A DNA stretch of 28,774 bases from Candidatus Pelagibacter sp. (lineage in GTDB: Bacteria > Pseudomonadota > Alphaproteobacteria > Pelagibacterales > Pelagibacteraceae), in the NCBI GenBank assembly GCA_013204495.1, contig JABMNQ010000053.1, positions 1 to 28,774 of the forward strand, written 5' to 3'. Position numbers and translations under genes: made by a program. This document shows positions 17,888 to 27,074 of the stretch, piece after piece; the stretch's first letter is position 1; each line of letters opens with the position of its first letter. Under the pieces are notes generated by a model that was not told where the DNA came from, made no database searches, and saw nothing but the letters and a program-made list of their open reading frames with translations.

Positions 17888-18970
17888 ATGACAATTCCGA
17901 AATTTAAAACATTTAGAATAGAGGCCTATAAACCAGGCAAGTCAGATATACGCAAAATTCAAAATCCTATAAAATTATCAGCAAATGAATCTGCACTTGG
18001 AGTGAGCCCAAGGGCACTGAAGGTTCTCCAGAGTAAAGATTTCTTAATGTCTAAGTATCCAGACAGCAAAGCAAGCAATCTTAGAAAAGAAATTGCAAAG
18101 AAATATAAGTGTGATTTAGATAAAATTATCTGTGGAGCAGGATCTGATGAAATTATTCAAATGATTTGTCAGTTATATCTAAAACCTTCAGATGAAGTGG
18201 TTGTTCCACAATATAGCTTTTTGATGTACAGAATATATGCTCAAATAGTAGGAGCAAAGGTAGTTTTTTCTAAAGAAAAAAATTTTAAAGTTTCAATTAG
18301 TGAAATACTTAAAAAAATAACTAAAAAAACCAAACTGGTATTCATTGCCAATCCTAACAACCCAACAGGAACATATTTAGGTAAAAGTGAATTGATAGAG
18401 TTAAGAAAAAAATTAAATAAAAATATTTTACTGGTTTTAGATGATGCCTATTTTGAATATATGAAAAATGAAGATTACAAATCTGGCTTAGAATTATTTA
18501 AAAATAAAGATAATGTTGTTGTAATAAGAACTTTTTCAAAAATATATGGATTAGCTTCGTTACGGGTAGGTTGGGGGCATGCACCCAAAAAAATAATTAA
18601 TGCAATGAATTTAATCAAACCACCATTTAATGTTAATCAAATTGCACAGTTGGCTGCAGTAGAATCTCTAAAAGACAAAAGCTTTATTAACAGATCTATT
18701 AAACATAATATTATTTTTGCAAACAAGATTAAGAAATTTTTAGAAAAATTTAAAATCTTTTCTAGCGATGTAACTGCTAACTTTTTATTGTTAAATTTTG
18801 ATAAGTGTAAATATTCTGCTAATTATGTTTTTAACATGCTACAATTAAAAGGAATCATTTTAAGATCAACTGAAGATGGCTATAAGATAAAAAATAAATT
18901 AAGACTTACTATTGGTTCAAAAACACAAAATGATAAATTTATAAAAGCAATTATAGATATATTTAATTAA
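17888..18970 (+). CDS. hisC: histidinol-phosphate / aromatic aminotransferase (class I/II PLP)
   Basis: A 360-residue PLP-dependent aminotransferase of the HisC group. KLSANESALGVSP at residues 29-41 is the HisC-type N-terminal signature, ANPNNPTGT contacts PLP, LDDAYFEY carries the cofactor-binding Asp and Tyr, and the Schiff-base lysine is Lys218 in RTFSKIYGLASLRVGWG. HisC makes histidinol phosphate, but the enzyme lies 2 bases before tyrA, so it may serve in tyrosine and phenylalanine synthesis instead of, or as well as, histidine. hisC-tyrA beside metX is a familiar alphaproteobacterial order. Whether another hisC exists cannot be seen here. Confidence 0.92.
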   Translation: MTIPKFKTFRIEAYKPGKSDIRKIQNPIKLSANESALGVSPRALKVLQSKDFLMSKYPDSKASNLRKEIAKKYKCDLDKIICGAGSDEIIQMICQLYLKPSDEVVVPQYSFLMYRIYAQIVGAKVVFSKEKNFKVSISEILKKITKKTKLVFIANPNNPTGTYLGKSELIELRKKLNKNILLVLDDAYFEYMKNEDYKSGLELFKNKDNVVVIRTFSKIYGLASLRVGWGHAPKKIINAMNLIKPPFNVNQIAQLAAVESLKDKSFINRSIKHNIIFANKIKKFLEKFKIFSSDVTANFLLLNFDKCKYSANYVFNMLQLKGIILRSTEDGYKIKNKLRLTIGSKTQNDKFIKAIIDIFN

Positions 18971-18972
18971 TT

Positions 18973-19869
18973 ATGAAAAATATTTTAATTATAGGATGTG
19001 GTTTGATTGGGTCGTCTGTATTAAGAGCTATTTCTAAAAATAAAATAGCAAAAAAAGTATTTGTATATGAAAAATCAAAAACCAATATATCGAAAATTAA
19101 AAAATTAAAATTGCCATGCACTATATTAACTGATTTTAAAAAAGCAGTTCCAAATGTAGATTTAATAATTATTTGCACACCCCTAAGCGAATACAAAGGA
19201 ATAATTTTAAAGTTAAATAAGTACTTATTACCTAAAACTATTATTACAGATGTTGGATCAAGTAAGGAAAAATCTCACGATGTAATTAAAAAAACATTAA
19301 AGAAAGGAATTTCATGGACATCAAGTCACCCGATTGCAGGTTCAGAAGTTAGTGGACCAGAGTATGGTAATAAAGATTTATTTTTAAATAAATGGTGCAT
19401 TCTTATAAAGGAAAAAGACACTAATAAAAAACATCTCTCAATATTAAGCAAGTTCTGGAAAAAAATTGGATCAAGGGTTTCAATTATGAATTCTAAAAAA
19501 CACGATGTGATTTTTTCAATAACTAGTCATTTACCACATTTAATAGCTTATAATTTGGTTAAAACTGCAACTGATTTTGAAAAACAACAAAGATACGAAT
19601 TGATCAAGTTTAGTGCTGGTGGTTTAAGAGACTTTTCAAGAATTGCTGCCTCCAATGAAATTATGTGGAGAGACATATTTTTTAATAATCAAAAGAATAT
19701 TTCTAAAGTTATAGATTTATTTATAAAAAATTTACGAGCTTTTAAAAAAGATATTCAATCTAGAAATGAAAAATCACTAATTAAGAAATTAATTGATGCA
19801 AAAAAGGTTAGAAAAAAAATAATAAAGTTAAAACAAGATATAAATAAACCAGATTTTGGAAGAAATTAG
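18973..19869 (+). CDS. tyrA: prephenate/cyclohexadienyl dehydrogenase
   Basis: A 298-residue TyrA-family dehydrogenase that oxidatively decarboxylates prephenate (or arogenate) in tyrosine synthesis. The NAD-binding GCGLIGSS is at residues 8-15, VGSSKEK and SHPIAGSEVSGPEYG (catalytic His in SHP) follow, and TSHLPHLIAYNLV with SAGGLRDFSRIAASNEIMW lies in the dimerisation domain. There is no fused chorismate mutase. The 3' end overlaps the convergent NlpC/P60 gene by 4 bases. Whether it prefers NAD, and prephenate or arogenate, cannot be read from the sequence. Confidence 0.93.
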   Translation: MKNILIIGCGLIGSSVLRAISKNKIAKKVFVYEKSKTNISKIKKLKLPCTILTDFKKAVPNVDLIIICTPLSEYKGIILKLNKYLLPKTIITDVGSSKEKSHDVIKKTLKKGISWTSSHPIAGSEVSGPEYGNKDLFLNKWCILIKEKDTNKKHLSILSKFWKKIGSRVSIMNSKKHDVIFSITSHLPHLIAYNLVKTATDFEKQQRYELIKFSAGGLRDFSRIAASNEIMWRDIFFNNQKNISKVIDLFIKNLRAFKKDIQSRNEKSLIKKLIDAKKVRKKIIKLKQDINKPDFGRN

Positions 19870-20624
19870 ATTTTTATTGAAGATATTTTTTTAACCTCTA
19901 ATTTTGCAGTTTTCTTAATTCTTTCTAGTGTTTTAATGATTGGCATGATGATAACTTTTTTTTCTGGACCATATGCGTGAATTAATTTTTCAGCACTAAT
20001 ACAAACTGCAATATGACCCTTCCAAAAGATAAGATCTCCCTTATCAAATTTTTTATTCTTAAACTTGCTTAAGGAATACTTTATTTGATCCTTGCTATCT
20101 CTTGGGTAAAATTTTCTATTATACAAAAAAAATAGCTGCACTAGTGCGGAACAATCTATACCTTTATAGCTTTTGCCACCCCAAATATATTTAACATTTA
20201 AAAACAACTTAAATATTTCAACAAATTTTTTTTCTATATGAGTAATAATTTTTATATCTTCTAACTTTATCCAATTATTTTTTTGATATTCTATAAAACT
20301 TTTTTCTTTTTTGATTATATGAATTTGAGAAGCAAAAGTTAAACAGTTTTTAGTTAGATAAAATTTTTTATGATTATTTTTTTTATAAATTTTTGCTTTA
20401 AGTTTAAATACCTTATGTGTTGGTTTGAATTTACCTATAAAGTGAGGATTTTTTATAAAGCCAACATAATTATCATAGGATGTTTTTATTTTAAGCCACC
20501 CCTTATCTTTTAATAAAACCTTAAACTTCTCACCAAAAATAATTTGGGAACTTATAGCGGATTTTTTAGAAGGTTTTTCAAATATATTTAAATAGGGATC
20601 TGTTAAAAAAAAATTATTTTTCAT
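19866..20624 (-). CDS. NlpC/P60 family peptidase with N-terminal SH3-like region
   Basis: A 252-residue protein with bacterial SH3-like sequence in residues 1 to about 125 (GEKFKVLLKDKGWLKIKT, DNYVGFIK) and an NlpC/P60 cysteine peptidase domain after that. The catalytic residues are Cys158 (GIDCSALVQ), His204 (KGDLIFWKGHIAV) and probably His216 (LIHAYG). Such proteins cleave gamma-D-glutamyl-diaminopimelate bonds in wall peptides. No signal peptide is visible, pointing to cytoplasmic work on imported wall peptides, as for the related dipeptidyl-peptidase VI. It overlaps the AmpG-like permease gene by 11 bases, which fits a peptidoglycan recycling pair. Function is inferred from domains and neighbour. 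Confidence 0.88.
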   Translation of the reverse strand: MKNNFFLTDPYLNIFEKPSKKSAISSQIIFGEKFKVLLKDKGWLKIKTSYDNYVGFIKNPHFIGKFKPTHKVFKLKAKIYKKNNHKKFYLTKNCLTFASQIHIIKKEKSFIEYQKNNWIKLEDIKIITHIEKKFVEIFKLFLNVKYIWGGKSYKGIDCSALVQLFFLYNRKFYPRDSKDQIKYSLSKFKNKKFDKGDLIFWKGHIAVCISAEKLIHAYGPEKKVIIMPIIKTLERIKKTAKLEVKKISSIKI

Positions 20625-21990
20625 TCAATTTAAGCTTATCTTTAATCAACCACAAACATATTAAAGATGGAATAACCATAATAGCTGTTAATATAAAAAA
20701 GATGCCCCAATCACCATTTAACCAGTCTACCAAAGCACCCGAGGAAGAAGCCAGTGTGGTTCTGCCAGCCGTACCAATTGAGGCAAGTAATGCATACTGT
20801 GTGGCTGTATAGGTTCTATCAACCAATAAAGAGATAAAAGCTACAAAGGCAACCGTTGCAAATGCTGCTGCCACATCATCAAAAATAACAGCAACGGCAA
20901 AAAGTAGTTCTGATTTTTCACTCCACGCAAGGGCAGTAAATAACAGGTTCGTTGATGCCATTAAAATCCCAGCTAAGAACATTGCCTTCAATACACCAGA
21001 CCTAATTACAAAAAGTCCTCCTAATAATGTAAAAACTACAGTCGTAATCCATCCTAGTGTTTTGGAGTAAATAGCTATATCTCCTTTTGAGAAACCAATC
21101 TCTTTATAAAAAACAATAGACATTCTTCCCAAAAATGCCTCACCAATTTTAAATAAAAAAACAAAGCTTAAAATACCGATTGCGATAGAAAATCCATTAT
21201 TCCTAAAAAAACTTATAATAGGACCTCCCATTGTGCTCCCTATCCAAGAAACAAGGTTGCTTATAATATTTTTCGATCCAATTTTATTTTGAATTAGTAA
21301 ATCAATCTCCTTTTGTTTTGATTTACGGTCTATTGAAGTTGATTCGTGTACAAACATTAGACCTATATTCATCAGAATAATAACTAAGCCCAAGATCAAA
21401 AATGTTATTTGCCAGTAATTATTAATGCCTATATTCTCAAAATATTGAGCTGTAAATAGCGCAACTACTCCTCCTAACTTGTAACCACTCCACCAACCTA
21501 CAACAGAAACTGCAGCACCAGCAGCCATTGATTTGCTTTCATTTTTTCCTATTTGCTCGATTCTTAGAGCATCCACAGTAATATCTTGTGTAGCAGAAGC
21601 GGTAGCAATTATTAGACCAATAGTAATTAATAGAGTTAAATTTTCAGTTGGATTTAAAGCACTCCACGCGCATAGACAGGCTAAAATGATAACTTGCATA
21701 ATAACTATCCAAGCTCTTCTGTGACCTATTTTTTTAGTTAAAATAGGTATTTGAAATCTATCAATTAAAGGTGCCCATAAATAGTTAAAAGCGTAAACGG
21801 CAAATATTAATCCTGCCCAACCAATTGTTGACCTACTTAACCCATCTTCTTTGAGCCATAGACTCAGACTGCTTCCAATTAAAACCCATGGAAAACCCGA
21901 TATTGCACCTAGTAATAATATTCTAAGCATTCTCTTATCAAAGTAGATGGAGAAAGTTTCTGAGAGAGATTGTTTTTTAATTTTGATCAT
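20614..21990 (-). CDS. ampG: AmpG-like muropeptide permease (MFS)
   Basis: A 458-residue major facilitator protein with about twelve hydrophobic segments. The N-terminal LLLGAISGFPWVLIGSSLSLWLKEDGLSRSTIGW and YAFNYLWAPLIDRF (in part GFPWVLIGSSLSLWLKEDGL) are typical of AmpG, which imports anhydromuropeptides for recycling. Later ATASATQDITVDALRIE is also AmpG-like. I chose the ATG at 21990, three bases after the trkH stop, with GGAG about 9 bases upstream; a TTG at 22005 would lie inside trkH. Its 3' end overlaps the NlpC/P60 gene by 11 bases. Substrate is inferred. Confidence 0.9.
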   Translation of the reverse strand: MIKIKKQSLSETFSIYFDKRMLRILLLGAISGFPWVLIGSSLSLWLKEDGLSRSTIGWAGLIFAVYAFNYLWAPLIDRFQIPILTKKIGHRRAWIVIMQVIILACLCAWSALNPTENLTLLITIGLIIATASATQDITVDALRIEQIGKNESKSMAAGAAVSVVGWWSGYKLGGVVALFTAQYFENIGINNYWQITFLILGLVIILMNIGLMFVHESTSIDRKSKQKEIDLLIQNKIGSKNIISNLVSWIGSTMGGPIISFFRNNGFSIAIGILSFVFLFKIGEAFLGRMSIVFYKEIGFSKGDIAIYSKTLGWITTVVFTLLGGLFVIRSGVLKAMFLAGILMASTNLLFTALAWSEKSELLFAVAVIFDDVAAAFATVAFVAFISLLVDRTYTATQYALLASIGTAGRTTLASSSGALVDWLNGDWGIFFILTAIMVIPSLICLWLIKDKLKLNEK

Positions 21991-21992
21991 AG

Positions 21993-23438
21993 TTAATTTC
22001 TCCAAAAAGAAGGAAGAAACAATACAAGTATAGCAAAAAGTTCTAATCTACCCAATATCATCCCAAGCGTTAAAATCCATTTAGAAATTTCGGGTAAACT
22101 TGAAAAATTGCCATTGGGACCAATTATAGAGCCCAATCCAGGACCAACATTTGATATTGAAGTGGCCGCACCTGAAATCGAAGTAACAAAATCTAAACCA
22201 CTTAAAGATAGAAATGCAGTTATTAAAAAAAATATAATCAAATAAAGGAAAATAAAAGAAATGATAGATGCCATAAATTTATCATCTACACTATTTTTGT
22301 CATATTTTATTATAAAGACACCCTTAGGGTAGATAATTTTCTTTAATTGATTAACAATAAAAAGATATAAAATTTGAATTCTAAAAATTTTAATTCCACA
22401 AGTAGTTGAGCCAGCACAACCACCAATAAACATTAATGTTAAAAAGAAAATAAGTGGAAAATTACCCCATCCATCAAATTCTCCCGTAACATAACCAGTG
22501 CCACTCAAAATAGAAATAACATTAAAAAAAATAGCTCGCAAATTGATTAGAGAAAAATCTTTATTTTGAAAAAGCAAATAAATAAAAAGTATAATAATTG
22601 AAAAAATAATAATTTTTAAAAATGACCTTATTTGAACATCAGAAATAAGAATTTTTCTATCTCCATTTAAAAATTTTACATAGGCAATAAAAGGTAAGCT
22701 ACCCAGTATAATGAAAATCATGGATGATATTTCAATAGATAAACTATTAAAATATCCAATAGATTCATTATAATTAGAAAAGCCACCAGTTGCTATTGTA
22801 GTCATAGAATGAGTTAAACTATCAAAGGTATTCATACCAAAAATTTTATAGGTAACAGCACAAAGTGCAGTGAGGCTTAAATAAACATAAATTAATCTAA
22901 GAGAAATTTCTTTAGACTTTGGTAGCAGTTTCTCAGAAGAATCATTGTTTGAAATTTTAAATAATTGCATACCCCCAACATTCATTATTGGCATTAGGGT
23001 TATTGCCATTACAATAATACCAATTCCTCCAAGCCATTGGAGCATAGCTCTCCATAAAAGTATTGATCTAGGAGCTTCATCTAAATTAGATATAATTGTA
23101 GATCCTGTAGTAGTAATACCAGACATGCTTTCAAAAAAAGAATCAGTTACAGATAGCTCTAGAGTAGAAAAAATAAAAGGCAAAGAGCCAAATATTGCAA
23201 TACTTAACCAAGAGAGTGCTGTTAACAAAAAAGCTTGTTGCAGATTTAATTTTTTATCATGATTCAAGTTTGTCAAAAAAAATAAAACACCAAATATGAT
23301 TGAAATTATTGATCCCCCTATAAAAGAGGAATCAACTTCCGAATAAATATATTGGGCTAGAATTGGAATCATCATGGAAATTCCAAGAATAATTTGCAAA
23401 ACACCCAAGGTAAAAAAAACTGTTTTATAATTAGACAT
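21993..23438 (-). CDS. trkH: potassium uptake protein TrkH
   Basis: A 481-residue membrane subunit of a Trk/Ktr potassium uptake system. Four pore-loop repeats are visible: ESMSGITTTGSTI, HSMTTIATGGFSNY, SILSGTGYVTGEF and AATSISNVGPGLGSI, each with the filter glycine. Many hydrophobic helices surround them; FFLTLMFIGGCAGSTTCGIKIFR is a TrkH signature (in part FIGGCAGSTTCGIKIFR). The NAD-binding partner TrkA is not in the window. It starts at ATG 23438, divergent from lysS across a 75-base gap with no convincing promoter match. It is followed directly by the ampG-like gene; the functional link, if any, is unclear. Confidence 0.95.
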   Translation of the reverse strand: MSNYKTVFFTLGVLQIILGISMMIPILAQYIYSEVDSSFIGGSIISIIFGVLFFLTNLNHDKKLNLQQAFLLTALSWLSIAIFGSLPFIFSTLELSVTDSFFESMSGITTTGSTIISNLDEAPRSILLWRAMLQWLGGIGIIVMAITLMPIMNVGGMQLFKISNNDSSEKLLPKSKEISLRLIYVYLSLTALCAVTYKIFGMNTFDSLTHSMTTIATGGFSNYNESIGYFNSLSIEISSMIFIILGSLPFIAYVKFLNGDRKILISDVQIRSFLKIIIFSIIILFIYLLFQNKDFSLINLRAIFFNVISILSGTGYVTGEFDGWGNFPLIFFLTLMFIGGCAGSTTCGIKIFRIQILYLFIVNQLKKIIYPKGVFIIKYDKNSVDDKFMASIISFIFLYLIIFFLITAFLSLSGLDFVTSISGAATSISNVGPGLGSIIGPNGNFSSLPEISKWILTLGMILGRLELFAILVLFLPSFWRN

Positions 23439-23513
23439 TTTGAAAGAACATTATTTTATGGTAAATAAATTTCAACTCTATAAGAATTAATAAAAACACC
23501 AAATATAAGATAT

Positions 23514-25091
23514 TTGTTATTAAACAAAGTGATTGAAAAAGATAATTTAGATAAAACTAACGCATGGCCTTTCGTTGAGGCTAAAAAAATGCTGCGTGAA
23601 AGAAAATCCTTTATAGATAAAAAGGGCAAAATAATTTTACAAACTGGCTATGGTCCAAGTGGATTGCCTCATATAGGTACATTTGGTGAAGTTGCAAGAA
23701 CATCAATGATGGTCAATGCTCTAAAGCAACTTACCGATACACCAACTGAGATTATAACTTTCTCTGATGATATGGATGGCTTTAGAAAGGTACCAGAAAA
23801 TGTTCCTAATCAAGAGCTCTTAAATAAGAATCTTCATAAACCCTTAACGCAAGTACCTGATCCATTTGGAAAGTTTGCAAGTTTCGGCGAACACAATAAC
23901 GAAATGTTAAAAGATTTTTTAGATAAATTTAATTTTGAATATAATTTCAAAAGTTCTTCTGTTCTTTATAAGGCTGGTTTTTTTAATCCTACGCTACAAT
24001 TAATCTTAGAAAATTACCAAGGTATTATGGATATAATACTCCCAACTCTAGGTAAGGAAAGACAAACAACTTACAGTCCATTTTTACCAATTTGCCCAGA
24101 TACAGGTAAAGTTTTAGAAATTCCTGTTTTAGAAGTTATAAAAGAAAAGTCCAAAATTATTTTTGATAACAATGGTGAAAAACTTGAAACAAGTATTTTA
24201 GATGGAAATTGTAAATTACAGTGGAAAGTAGATTGGGCTATGAGATGGTACGCTCTGGATATAGATTTTGAAATGTACGGAAAAGATTTGATAGAAAGTG
24301 CAATATTATCTTCAAGAATAGTAAAATTAATTGGAAAAACAAACCCAGCTGGCTTTGCTTATGAACTTTTTTTAGATGAAAAAGGAGAAAAAATCTCAAA
24401 ATCTAAAGGCAATGGAATAACAATTGATCAATGGTTAGAGTACGCTTCTCCTGAGAGCCTTTCATTGTATATGTATCAAAATCCGAAAAGAGCAAAAAAA
24501 TTATACAAAGAAATAGTTCCTAAAACAGTTGATGAATATTTGGAGCTTATAGAAAAAGCAAAAAATCAAAGTGAACTTCAGCTATTAATGAATCCGGTGT
24601 GGCATGTCCATAATGGAGAAATTCCTAAAGAAGATACAATAATGAGTTTTTCAATGCTTTTAAATTTAGTTGAAGCAAGTAATGCAGACTCTAAAGAATT
24701 GCTTTGGAAATTTGTAAAGAAATATAAAAAAGATATTTCTGAAAAGGAACATCCTATTTTTGATAACTTAATTGGTTATGCAATTAAATATTTTAACGAT
24801 GTAATCAAAATACAAAAAAAATACAAAAAACCGATTACAAGCGAAAAAACAGCTTTAGAGGCACTAGTTAAGACTCTCGATGATTGTAATGACAAAATGT
24901 TGCCTGAAGATATTCAAACATTAATTTATTCAACAGGAAAAGATAATGGATATTCAGAAAATTTACGCGATTGGTTCAAATTAATCTATGAAGTTGTCTT
25001 TGGAGATGAAAACGGACCAAGAATGGGTTTTTTTATAAGTTTTTTTGGAGTTAACGAAACTAAAGAATTAATAAAAGAAAAAATAAAATAA
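23514..25091 (+). CDS. lysS: lysyl-tRNA synthetase, class I
   Basis: A 525-residue class I LysRS (LysK type), found in archaea, alphaproteobacteria and few other bacteria, unrelated to the common class II enzyme. HIGT (residues 53-56, in GYGPSGLPHIGTFGE) is the HIGH motif and KISKSKG (293-299) the KMSKS motif. AWPFVEAKKML near residue 17 marks the family N-terminus. The start is not certain: TTG at 23514, or GTG at 23529 five codons later; neither has a clear ribosome site. The stop overlaps the pyrD ATG by one base. Confidence 0.95.
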   Translation: MLLNKVIEKDNLDKTNAWPFVEAKKMLRERKSFIDKKGKIILQTGYGPSGLPHIGTFGEVARTSMMVNALKQLTDTPTEIITFSDDMDGFRKVPENVPNQELLNKNLHKPLTQVPDPFGKFASFGEHNNEMLKDFLDKFNFEYNFKSSSVLYKAGFFNPTLQLILENYQGIMDIILPTLGKERQTTYSPFLPICPDTGKVLEIPVLEVIKEKSKIIFDNNGEKLETSILDGNCKLQWKVDWAMRWYALDIDFEMYGKDLIESAILSSRIVKLIGKTNPAGFAYELFLDEKGEKISKSKGNGITIDQWLEYASPESLSLYMYQNPKRAKKLYKEIVPKTVDEYLELIEKAKNQSELQLLMNPVWHVHNGEIPKEDTIMSFSMLLNLVEASNADSKELLWKFVKKYKKDISEKEHPIFDNLIGYAIKYFNDVIKIQKKYKKPITSEKTALEALVKTLDDCNDKMLPEDIQTLIYSTGKDNGYSENLRDWFKLIYEVVFGDENGPRMGFFISFFGVNETKELIKEKIK

Positions 25092-26143
25092 TGTTTTCAA
25101 AATTCAGATCACTAATTTTCAAGTTTGATCCTGAAACTGCTCATAATTTAGCAATTAAATCTTTAAAACTAAATTTATTACCAAATTTAATTAATCAAGA
25201 TAAAGATGACCCAGTTTTTAAGACTAGCTTGTTTGGTAGAGATATTGATAATCCAATAGGAATGGCAGCCGGATTTGATAAAAATGCTGAAGTTTATAAT
25301 GCATTATTTAAGCTCGGGTTTGGTTTTGTTGAGGTAGGGACGGTTACACCACTTGAGCAGTATGGGAACCCAAAACCAAGAGTTTTTAGATTAGTTAAAG
25401 ATCAGGCTCTTATAAATAGATTGGGATTTAATAATTTAGGAGCGGAAAATGTTAGCAATAGAATTAAATCAAACTCACAGGATGGTCTATTAGGAATTAA
25501 TATAGGACCTAATAAAGATAGTGATGATCGATTAAATGATTACTTAATTGGACTTAGAGCCTTTTATGATATTGCTGATTATATTACGATTAATATTTCC
25601 TCACCTAATACAGAAAACCTAAGAGCTTTTCATGATGAAGCCAAATTCGATGAATTGATGAACGCAATAGAAAAAGAAAAAATTAAACTTAAATCTAAAA
25701 TACCAATTGTCGTAAAAATTTCTCCAGACATTTCAGAAGAACAAATTGAAATAATAAGTAAAACTTTAATTCAATATAAGGTTAGTGCAATAATTGTTTC
25801 AAATACAACTGCTAAAAATCGAGAAAAACTAAATGATATTTTGAAACATCAAAAAGGTGGATTATCAGGAAAGCCACTTGAGGAAGAAGCCAATAAATTA
25901 ATAAGTAAGTTCTACAAACTGTTAAAGGGAAAAATTGAAATTATAGGGGTAGGAGGTGTAGACTCAGGAGAAAGTGCTTATAAAAAATTTCAGTCAGGAG
26001 CAAGTTATGTGCAATTATATACAGGAATAGTTTTTCAAGGACCAAACATTGTGAGAAAGATAAAAAAAGACCTTAAAGAAATATTAATTGCTGAGGGAGT
26101 TAAGAATTTTAAAGAAATAATAGGAAAGAGGCTGACTAATTGA
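25091..26143 (+). CDS. pyrD: dihydroorotate dehydrogenase (quinone), class 2
   Basis: A 350-residue membrane-associated flavoprotein oxidising dihydroorotate to orotate with quinone in pyrimidine synthesis. The class 2 N-terminal extension (FDPETAHNLAIKSLK) is present and probably forms the membrane and quinone-binding helices. PIGMAAGFDKNAE binds FMN, RLGFNNLGAE and NIGPNKD follow, the catalytic Ser is in NISSPNTENLR (about residue 171), and IGVGGVDSGESAYKKFQSGASYVQLYTG (in part GVGGVDSGESAYKK) binds the FMN phosphate. It overlaps lysS by one base (TAATG). Confidence 0.96.
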   Translation: MFSKFRSLIFKFDPETAHNLAIKSLKLNLLPNLINQDKDDPVFKTSLFGRDIDNPIGMAAGFDKNAEVYNALFKLGFGFVEVGTVTPLEQYGNPKPRVFRLVKDQALINRLGFNNLGAENVSNRIKSNSQDGLLGINIGPNKDSDDRLNDYLIGLRAFYDIADYITINISSPNTENLRAFHDEAKFDELMNAIEKEKIKLKSKIPIVVKISPDISEEQIEIISKTLIQYKVSAIIVSNTTAKNREKLNDILKHQKGGLSGKPLEEEANKLISKFYKLLKGKIEIIGVGGVDSGESAYKKFQSGASYVQLYTGIVFQGPNIVRKIKKDLKEILIAEGVKNFKEIIGKRLTN

Positions 26144-26154
26144 TCCTAATAAAC

Positions 26155-26183
26155 TTGACGAGATCATTAACACATCTTATATA
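26155..26183 (+). promoter_or_regulatory. sigma70-type promoter for rpmB
   Basis: TTGACG (26155-26160, 5 of 6 consensus bases) and TATATA (26178-26183, 4 of 6) are exactly 17 bases apart in the 53-base gap after pyrD. A start 7 bases downstream would be near 26190, only about 7 bases before the rpmB ATG, with no Shine-Dalgarno sequence in between. Confidence 0.6.
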
Positions 26184-26196
26184 GTCACTAAATATT

Positions 26197-26520
26197 ATGT
26201 CTAAAAAATGTGAATTAACTGGTAAAATCCCTATGAAAGGTCACAATGTTAGTCACGCTAACAATAAGACTAAAAGAAGATTTTTACCCAACTTAAAAAA
26301 AGCTAAATTTACAAGTGAACTTTTAAAAAGAAGTTTAACCTTAACGGTTAGCAATGCTGGAGTTAGATGTGTTGATAAAAAAGGAACTTTTGATCAATTT
26401 TTAAAAACTGTAAAAAATAAAAATATTTCACCTAGACTAAAAAAATTAAAAAAAAGTATATTAATTAAATCACCATTTATTAAAAAAGCACCCAAAGCAT
26501 CTCCTAGCAAATCAGTTTAA
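26197..26520 (+). CDS. rpmB: 50S ribosomal protein L28
   Basis: A 107-residue bL28. The N-terminus [25 protein letters not shown] (in part [19 protein letters not shown]) and the following [18 protein letters not shown] are diagnostic. The family is about 78 residues in E. coli and about 95-100 in alphaproteobacteria; here the tail is a Lys-rich stretch rich in KKLKKS and KAPKASPSK. It has its own promoter and a very short leader. Its last base is the first base of the next gene's ATG (TAATG). Confidence 0.96.
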   Translation: MSKKCELTGKIPMKGHNVSHANNKTKRRFLPNLKKAKFTSELLKRSLTLTVSNAGVRCVDKKGTFDQFLKTVKNKNISPRLKKLKKSILIKSPFIKKAPKASPSKSV

Positions 26521-27074
26521 TGAAAAAGTTTTTTATACTACTCTCATTTATAATGGGAGCTGTAGTCTTAGCTTCAAACTATCTAGTACAGTTTCCCATC
26601 AATTATTATGGTTTAGGAGAAATATTAACATATGGAGCTTTTAGCTACCCAATTGCTTTTTTAATTACTGATTTGGCAAATAGATCTTATGGTAAGATAA
26701 TAGCTAAAAAAATTGTTTATATTGGATTTATTATAGGAATAGTTTTTACATTATTTTTTTCAACTAACTTTGAAGATTTAATTTCAATTAGAATAGCTGT
26801 TGGTTCTGGTACAGCATTTTTAGTTGCACAGCTGTTGGATGTGCAAATTTTTGATCAATTAAGGAGAAAGAAATGGTTTGTTGCCCCATTAACATCGTCA
26901 TTAATTGGATCTACCATTGATACCTTTTTATTTTTTTCAATATCCTTTTATGCAACAGGAATACCTTGGGTTACTCTATCTTTGGGTGACTTAGCTGTTA
27001 AGATATTGGTAGCATTGATAATGCTAATTCCATTTAGGTTGTTATTAGGAACTCTTAAAGAATCAAAGGCTTAG
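26520..27074 (+). CDS. VUT/YhhQ-family membrane protein, probable queuosine precursor transporter
   Basis: A 184-residue protein with five to six hydrophobic segments. The pattern YPIAFLITDLANRSYGK, LLDVQIFDQLRR, KKWFVAPLTSSLIGSTIDTFLFFSISF (in part FVAPLTSSLIGSTIDTFLFF) matches the VUT (YhhQ) family, some of whose members import queuine or preQ precursors for tRNA modification. Position next to rpmB is also seen in other alphaproteobacteria. Its 3' end overlaps the convergent agmatinase-family gene by 4 bases. Family membership is well supported; the transported compound is inferred. Confidence 0.85.
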   Translation: MKKFFILLSFIMGAVVLASNYLVQFPINYYGLGEILTYGAFSYPIAFLITDLANRSYGKIIAKKIVYIGFIIGIVFTLFFSTNFEDLISIRIAVGSGTAFLVAQLLDVQIFDQLRRKKWFVAPLTSSLIGSTIDTFLFFSISFYATGIPWVTLSLGDLAVKILVALIMLIPFRLLLGTLKESKA

